NCBI GenBank assembly: GCA_017456685.1
Contig: JAFTIV010000169.1
Span: 1-11,571 of the forward strand
Reading direction: 5' to 3'
Source of the DNA: Clostridia bacterium
GTDB taxonomy: Bacteria; Bacillota; Clostridia; Oscillospirales; CAG-272
DNA: 11,571 nt
In this document: in pieces, positions 6,796 through 11,571 of the stretch
How the letters are laid out: each line of letters begins with the position of its first letter
Numbering within the stretch: position 1 is the first letter of the stretch
Translations under genes and position numbers: made by a program
The notes under the pieces: generated by a model
The model's input: only the letters and a program-made list of their open reading frames with translations
Database searches by the model: none
What the model was told of the DNA's origin: nothing

Positions 6796-7716
6796 TTAAA
6801 CAACTCCTTGAGCCTTCATAGCCTCTGCAACCTTGATAAAGCCTGCGATGTTTGCGCCAGCTACAAGGTCGTCACCAAGACCATACTCATTTGCTGCCTT
6901 GATTGAAGCCTCGAAGATGTTCTTCATAATTGTCTTGAGCTTTGCGTCAACCTCTTCTGCGCTCCAGCTGTAACGCATTGAGTTTTGTGACATTTCAAGA
7001 CCAGAAACTGCAACTCCACCAGCATTAACTGCCTTTGAAGGAGCTACGATAACTCCGTTTGCCTTGAGGTAAGCAATAGCCTCATTTGTTGTAGGCATAT
7101 TTGAAACCTCAACATAGTACTTAACACCATTAGCAACGATTTGCTCTGCTTCCTTCATACCAACCTCGTTTTGAGTTGCGCAAGGCATAAGAATGTCTGC
7201 CTTTACGCCCCAAGGCTTTTGACCTGCGAAGAATTCAACGCCGAACTTATCAGCATAGTCTTGAACTCTGTTACGGCAGGAAGCACGCATTTCGAGCATA
7301 TAGTTAATCTTTTCCTCTGTGCTAATTCCGTCTGGGTCATAGATATATCCGTCAGGACCTGAGATTGTTACAACCTTACCACCGAGCTCGTGTACCTTCT
7401 TTACAGTACCCCAAGCAACGTTACCGAAGCCAGAGATTGCAAAGGTCTTGTCCTTGATGCCGTCCTTGAAGTAGTTGAGCATATTCTCGGTGTAGTAAAC
7501 AGCGCCGAAGCCTGTAGCCTCTGGACGAATAAGTGAACCGCCATAAGGGATACCCTTACCTGTCAAAACGCCTGTGAACTCGTTTCTAAGTCTCTTGTAT
7601 TGACCGAACATATAGCCAACCTCTCTTGCGCCAACACCGATATCACCAGCGGGAACGTCAAGGTCTGCACCGATATGTCTTGAAAGCTCTGTCATAAAGC
7701 TTTGGCAGAAGCGCAT
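6796..7716 (-). CDS. gdhA: C-terminal fragment of glutamate dehydrogenase (306 residues from the first ATG after the TAG)
   Basis: The fragment begins at the natural Met145, two codons after the TAG. It holds DVPAGDIGVGAREVGYM (20-36; Asp25 equals full-length Asp169, the catalytic acid), a Rossmann GFGNVAWG (96-103) that binds the nicotinamide nucleotide, and NAGGVAVSGLEM (231-242) with the substrate-contacting Ser238. There is no convincing ribosome binding site just before this ATG; only stop-restart translation after the TAG could produce it. Confidence 0.75.
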   Translation of the reverse strand: MRFCQSFMTELSRHIGADLDVPAGDIGVGAREVGYMFGQYKRLRNEFTGVLTGKGIPYGGSLIRPEATGFGAVYYTENMLNYFKDGIKDKTFAISGFGNVAWGTVKKVHELGGKVVTISGPDGYIYDPDGISTEEKINYMLEMRASCRNRVQDYADKFGVEFFAGQKPWGVKADILMPCATQNEVGMKEAEQIVANGVKYYVEVSNMPTTNEAIAYLKANGVIVAPSKAVNAGGVAVSGLEMSQNSMRYSWSAEEVDAKLKTIMKNIFEASIKAANEYGLGDDLVAGANIAGFIKVAEAMKAQGVV

Positions 7717-7719
7717 AAC

Positions 7720-8184
<465 letters not shown>

Positions 8185-8186
8185 TT

Positions 8187-8215
8187 ATTGTAGCACACTG
8201 ATTTTTTCTTGTCAA
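8187..8215 (-). promoter_or_regulatory. sigma-A type promoter of gdhA
   Basis: On the minus strand the boxes are TTGACA (8210-8215) and TACAAT (8187-8192), with a 17-bp spacer and a TGC extension. The leader is about 30 nt. Promoter and ribosome binding site are both intact, so loss of gdhA, if real, has not spread to its control region. Confidence 0.85.
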
Positions 8216-8284
8216 TAAAAAATATTCAAGAAATTTAGATTTTTTAATAGTTTTATGAATTTAAACAAATAAAAGAGGAATTTT

Positions 8285-8302
8285 ATACATATTTATATGT
8301 AT
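8285..8302. repeat. AT-rich 8-bp inverted repeat upstream of the gdhA promoter
   Basis: ATACATAT (8285-8292) and ATATGTAT (8295-8302) are perfect inverted copies separated by TT. The site lies about 70 bp upstream of the gdhA -35 box in an otherwise featureless AT-rich stretch (8216-8326). It could be a regulator site, but the base composition makes chance plausible. Confidence 0.35.
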
Positions 8303-8320
8303 TTTTTGTTAATTTTGAAT

Positions 8321-8356
8321 AGAAAGAAAAACAGTTGCGATTTCGCAACTGTTTTT
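8321..8356 (-). terminator. Rho-independent terminator of trkH
   Basis: The arms AAAAACAGTTGCGA (8327-8340) and TCGCAACTGTTTTT (8343-8356) pair perfectly around a 2-base gap. On the minus strand a TTTTTCTTTC tract follows. The trkH stop (8362-8364) is immediately upstream on that strand. Confidence 0.9.
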
Positions 8357-8361
8357 TGCTT

Positions 8362-9822
8362 TTAGTTTTTCTTCCAGGTGGCGGGGGTTAGGAGCAGGAG
8401 CATTGGGAAAATTTCAAGTCTGCCGACGAGCATATCAAAGATAAAGACGAGCTTTGATACGTTCGAAAAGCCTTGGAAGGTTCCGGTCGGTCCTACCACT
8501 GACAAGCCCGGACCGACATTATTTATCGTTGCAGATACTGCGGTAAAGTTAGTTGTCAAATCGAAGCCATCAAGAGATATCACAAGCAACGATGCAAGAA
8601 AAATTAAAATGTACGCAACAAGATAAAAGCATACAGTACGAACTGTTTCATTCTCTACGGGTCGCTTATCAATAGATATTTTCTTAACCTGTCTTGGGTG
8701 AAGCATCAGCTTTAGCTCGTGAAGCATTCCCTTTACAAGGATTACGATACGAGATACCTTTATACCTCCGCCCGTCGAGCCTGCGCATGCTCCTATGAAC
8801 ATAAGAATTACAAGTATTGTTTTAGAGAACACGGGCCAAAGGTCAAAATTCTCTATCGCAAAGCCTGTTGTAGAAATTACTGTAGCTACGCTAAATGCGG
8901 AGTGTCTTACTGACTCACCAAGAGTGTAATTGTAAATTTTTCCCGAGGTTACAAAGATATTTATTGCGATTGCGGTAATTGCCACAAGCACAATTATCAA
9001 AAATGCCTTAACCTCTGTATTAAATGCTTCCTTAGGCTTTTTTCTCAAAAGCAGATAATAGGAGTTAAAGTTTATTGAGAAAAGAAGCATAAATATAATT
9101 GTTACAACCTGAATAAATGGTGAATAGCCTGCTATTCCGTCCGCTTTGACGGAAAATCCACCTGTTCCTGCTGTTGCAAAGGCTGTATTCAATGCATCAA
9201 AGGCAGGCATTTTACCGCACAAAAGGATTACAAACTGAGCAATGGTCATTACAAAATAAATTGAGTACAGCACCGCCGCGGTTGTCTTAACTCTTGGCAC
9301 AAGCTTATCAACGGTTGGACCTGGGCTCTCTGCTCTCATAATGTGCATATTACGCGCTCCGCTAAGGGGCAAAAACGCCATAATGAGAACCAAAACTCCC
9401 ATACCGCCTACCCAGTGAGAGAAGCTACGCCAAATCAAAATAGATTTAGGCAGAGCCTCAACCGAGGGGTATGCCTCTGTTGGGAAGATTGTAGAGCCTG
9501 TAGTGGTGAAGCCTGACACGGTTTCGAAAAGTGCATCTACAAAATCTACACCATTAAACCAAAACGGAAGCGCGCCAAAAATACTCATCGCTATCCAGCT
9601 AAGGGCTACTATTACAATGCCCTCCTTGGCATATATAAATTCGTTAGTTGGCTTTTTTATAAGAAGCATAGCTCCTACCGCCAAGCAAAGCGACATAGCA
9701 ACAAGGAACGAAACAAGAGCTGCTTCCTTATAAACTATTGCGGTTATAATTGGAACGAGAAAGAATAGGGCTTCAAACAAAAGAATCCAACCAAGTGTTC
9801 GTTTGATTATTTGAAAATTCAT
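8362..9822 (-). CDS. trkH: TrkH-family potassium uptake channel subunit
   Basis: A 486-residue integral membrane protein, the usual TrkH length. This family forms the ion-conducting part of the Trk/Ktr potassium uptake system, made of four M1-P-M2 repeats. The four pore-loop signatures are visible: TTTGS at 106-110, ATAGTGGFS at 216-224, STTGF at 317-321 and NNVGPG at 434-439, each supplying a filter Gly. SHWVGGMG (135-142), GACAGSTGGGIKVSR (344-358) and the C-terminal GRLEIFPMLLLLTP (467-480) are also family signatures. The ATG at 9822 is nine bases after the trkA stop. Its ribosome binding site AAGGA (9829-9833) overlaps that stop, so the two proteins are probably translated in step, matching their need to assemble on each other. 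A Rho-independent terminator follows. Bacillota versions may conduct Na as well as K; this cannot be judged from sequence. Confidence 0.95.
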   Translation of the reverse strand: MNFQIIKRTLGWILLFEALFFLVPIITAIVYKEAALVSFLVAMSLCLAVGAMLLIKKPTNEFIYAKEGIVIVALSWIAMSIFGALPFWFNGVDFVDALFETVSGFTTTGSTIFPTEAYPSVEALPKSILIWRSFSHWVGGMGVLVLIMAFLPLSGARNMHIMRAESPGPTVDKLVPRVKTTAAVLYSIYFVMTIAQFVILLCGKMPAFDALNTAFATAGTGGFSVKADGIAGYSPFIQVVTIIFMLLFSINFNSYYLLLRKKPKEAFNTEVKAFLIIVLVAITAIAINIFVTSGKIYNYTLGESVRHSAFSVATVISTTGFAIENFDLWPVFSKTILVILMFIGACAGSTGGGIKVSRIVILVKGMLHELKLMLHPRQVKKISIDKRPVENETVRTVCFYLVAYILIFLASLLVISLDGFDLTTNFTAVSATINNVGPGLSVVGPTGTFQGFSNVSKLVFIFDMLVGRLEIFPMLLLLTPATWKKN

Positions 9823-9831
9823 ATTTTTTCC

Positions 9832-11187
9832 TTATTTCAATACATCGGTAATATCGTGAAGTGATACGAGCTTAGATACAGTTACAACTGCATCTCCTGC
9901 CTCGATAACATCATATCCACGAGGAATTATTACTTGGTCGTTACGAAGAATTGCTGCAATAAGCACATCGGGCTTGAATTTAAGCTCGCTAATTGGCTTA
10001 CCTATTATTGGTGAGCCTGCTTTTATGATAAATTCAGCAGCCTCGACCTCGTCTTTTATAATGTTATAAAGGGTCTCAACATTACTGCCGACTGTATTTT
10101 GAGTTGCTCTTACATATCTAAGAATCATATCGGCAGTAACATTTTTAGGGGAAATTATTGTATCAAGCTCAAGGCGGTTAATAACGCTATCATAATCAAT
10201 TCGATTGATTCTTGTGATAACCTTTTCAACACCCGAGTTTTGCGCAAACAAGGAAAGCACCATGTTTTCCTCATCGTGATTTGAGAGGGTTACAAATGCA
10301 TCTGTTTTATCAATGCCCTCCTCCATCAAAAGCTCTTGGTCAGCGGTGTCGCCATTTATGATGTCAACATTTTTCCATTGAGTGCAAAGCTCCTCACAAA
10401 GCTTAAGGTCCTTTTCGATAATCTTTATTGAAATGCCCGAGCTTTCAAGGATATCGCAAAGGTAGTGAGTAAGAACTCCTCCGCCTGCGACAATTGCATC
10501 CTTAATGGTTTTTCCTTTATAATCAATTTTCGCAAAGAAGTCCTGTGCGCTTTTATGAGATGCAATTATAGAAATTATATCCTTTTCCTCAAAGGTTGAA
10601 TTACCATTAGCAATATCTGCGTCCTCGCCACGCTCTATGGTACAAACAAGGACATCACAATGAAGCTTTGAAATGATTTCTTTAACTGACATACCTATAA
10701 TACGGCTATTTTTAGGGATTTTGAATTTTATAAGCTCAACTCTTCCCTTTGCGAAGGTTTCAATTTTTATTGCACTTGGAAATCTTAAAACTCTCGCAAT
10801 TTCCTCGGCAGCTGCAAGCTCTGGATTAATTACCATAGCAAGTCCAAGCTCATCCTTAAGATATGGTGCCTCCGTGCTATATTCAGGGTTCTTTACTCTT
10901 GCAATGGTTTGGCAATTTCCAGCCTTTTTAGCAATCATACAGCATAACAAATTAAGCTCATCCGAGTTAGTTACAGCAATGAGCAAATCGGCATTATCAA
11001 TGCCAGCCTCCTGTTGTACTGCGTGAGTCGCACCATTACCGACGATTCCCATGATATCAAATTTATTAGCAATATTTTTCACCTTTTTGGCAGACATATC
11101 AATAATTGTAACAATATTGCCATCATCGTTAAGCTTTTCAGCAAGAGTTTCTCCAACTCTGCCGCAGCCAACTATAATAATGTTCAT
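9832..11187 (-). CDS. trkA: TrkA peripheral regulatory subunit of the Trk potassium transporter
   Basis: A 451-residue cytoplasmic protein with a duplicated RCK layout (RCK_N, RCK_C, RCK_N, RCK_C), the standard TrkA length. It binds nucleotides and gates TrkH. The first Rossmann domain begins with GCGRVGETLA (7-16) and has the acidic Asp30 at the end of strand two, typical of NAD(H) binding. NGATH (51-55) and VTNSDELNLL (72-81) follow. The first RCK_C spans about 138-220. The second Rossmann domain starts with AGGGVLTHYLCDIL (234-247), where the third Gly of GGGxxG is replaced by Thr240, with Glu258 at the end of its strand two. A second RCK_C closes the protein (about 370-451). The ATG at 11187 has AGAGG (11194-11198) six bases away. 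It is the first gene of the trkA-trkH operon; its ~30-nt leader has no room for a c-di-AMP riboswitch. Confidence 0.95.
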   Translation of the reverse strand: MNIIIVGCGRVGETLAEKLNDDGNIVTIIDMSAKKVKNIANKFDIMGIVGNGATHAVQQEAGIDNADLLIAVTNSDELNLLCCMIAKKAGNCQTIARVKNPEYSTEAPYLKDELGLAMVINPELAAAEEIARVLRFPSAIKIETFAKGRVELIKFKIPKNSRIIGMSVKEIISKLHCDVLVCTIERGEDADIANGNSTFEEKDIISIIASHKSAQDFFAKIDYKGKTIKDAIVAGGGVLTHYLCDILESSGISIKIIEKDLKLCEELCTQWKNVDIINGDTADQELLMEEGIDKTDAFVTLSNHDEENMVLSLFAQNSGVEKVITRINRIDYDSVINRLELDTIISPKNVTADMILRYVRATQNTVGSNVETLYNIIKDEVEAAEFIIKAGSPIIGKPISELKFKPDVLIAAILRNDQVIIPRGYDVIEAGDAVVTVSKLVSLHDITDVLK

Positions 11188-11224
11188 AAGATACCTCTCA
11201 TTAACAAAATTTATGTTAGATTTA

Positions 11225-11253
11225 ATTATACTACATTATTTATTTTTAGTCAA
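11225..11253 (-). promoter_or_regulatory. sigma-A type promoter of trkA-trkH
   Basis: On the minus strand the boxes are TTGACT (11248-11253) and a consensus TATAAT (11225-11230), with a 17-bp spacer. It is the only promoter here without a TGn extension. The predicted leader is about 30 nt. Confidence 0.85.
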
Positions 11254-11265
11254 GAGAATAAATAG

Positions 11266-11300
11266 AAAAAGCCCAAGTCGAAAAATTCAACTTAGACTTT
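11266..11300 (-). terminator. Rho-independent terminator, minus-strand specific, for the right-edge gene
   Basis: As minus-strand RNA, AAAGUCUAAGUUGAA (11300-11286) can pair with UUCGACUUGGGCUUU (11282-11268) around a UUU loop, giving a 15-bp stem that includes three G-U pairs, followed by U-rich sequence. On the plus strand those three positions become A-C mismatches, so the hairpin is much better on the minus strand. Confidence 0.6.
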
Positions 11301-11317
11301 ATTGCCATAAACGTGAT

Positions 11318-11359
11318 AAAAGGTGTCTAAACAGAGGTAACAACGAACAAAAGGTGTCT
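11318..11359. repeat. two 11-bp direct repeats between the right-edge gene and its terminator
   Basis: AAAAGGTGTCT occurs at 11318-11328 and 11349-11359, 31 bp apart. Near-copies of a second element flank them: ATTCAACTTA (11285-11294) and ATTCGACTTA (11361-11370), plus an inverted AAGTCGAA at 11275-11282. The function is unknown. Confidence 0.6.
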
Positions 11360-11389
11360 GATTCGACTTACATCAAAGGAAACAGAGAT

Positions 11390-11571
11390 TCATTCGCTTA
11401 CAATGTTATTTGCTTTTAGCATTGCAACGAACTCATCACTTATAAGCCAAGTTTCGCCCGTATGTATAAAATACCAATTATCATTATATTGATATGGACC
11501 AGATAGCTCTATTTGTATGCGAGGATCATCTTTCAAAAACATTTTCAGGTATATATACGTTTTGTGATCTA
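11390..11571 (-). CDS. unrecognised protein, C-terminal 59 residues only
   Basis: An open frame enters from the right edge and ends at a TGA (11390-11392). The visible part is soluble-looking, with aromatic and acidic residues: IELSGPYQYNDNWYFIHTGE, then TWLISDEFVAMLKANNIVSE. I do not recognise the family. It is called because the frame is open to the window edge, the composition is protein-like, and a minus-strand terminator lies about 90 bases downstream. The true start is outside the window; an internal ATG near 11542 is also possible but has no ribosome binding site. Confidence 0.5.
   Translation of the reverse strand, partial: DHKTYIYLKMFLKDDPRIQIELSGPYQYNDNWYFIHTGETWLISDEFVAMLKANNIVSE

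Noticed and set aside
8298..8366. Small plus-strand frame of about 22 codons
   Set aside because: It runs through the trkH terminator hairpin and has no good ribosome binding site or recognisable product.
11188..11225. c-di-AMP (ydaO-type) riboswitch before trkA
   Set aside because: Such switches often precede potassium transporter genes in Bacillota, but the leader is only about 30 nt with no structure.

Overview
The window suggests a low-GC Gram-positive bacterium of the Clostridia (Bacillota), probably host-associated and uncultured. The evidence is AT-rich intergenic DNA, AGGAG-type ribosome binding sites 6-10 nt before most starts, five good sigma-A type promoters all with 17-bp spacers, Rho-independent hairpins between units, a clostridial-type glutamate dehydrogenase, and CETxGY-type cysteine repeats in a surface lipoprotein. 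This placement is inference; no rRNA or marker gene is present.

Layout, left to right. (1) Positions 1-2781, minus strand: a tight three-gene operon, read from 2781 downward. It encodes a six-hairpin glycosidase-like protein of unknown substrate, an ADP-ribosylglycohydrolase (ARH/DraG) family protein, and a PlsC-type acyltransferase cut by the left edge. (2) Positions 2928-4618, plus strand: a divergent two-gene unit starting 18 bp (box to box) from the first promoter. It encodes a membrane-anchored, permuted papain-fold (YiiX/NlpC-P60-like) protein and a polytopic YwaF/TMEM164-like membrane protein. (3) A bidirectional terminator at 4618-4650 separates this unit from a convergent, minus-strand polysaccharide deacetylase lipoprotein (true start 6685). 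That protein has an acidic Ser-rich linker, cysteine repeats and a C-terminal discoidin-like domain, and its promoter sits inside an inverted repeat. (4) Positions 6796-8148, minus strand: gdhA for NADP-type glutamate dehydrogenase, interrupted by one in-frame amber codon at 7720-7722 where the family has a conserved Glu. (5) Positions 8362-11187, minus strand: a trkA-trkH operon for potassium uptake with its own promoter and terminator. (6) Positions 11188-11571: the trkA promoter, a strand-specific terminator, a small cluster of short repeats, and the C-terminal end of an unrecognised minus-strand gene.

Most of the window is core metabolism and envelope biology: potassium homeostasis, ammonia/glutamate, phospholipid synthesis and cell-wall or glycan deacetylation. 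There are no phage, transposase, CRISPR, tRNA or rRNA genes that I can support. The least understood parts are the two divergent operons at 1-4618 and the gdhA nonsense codon.
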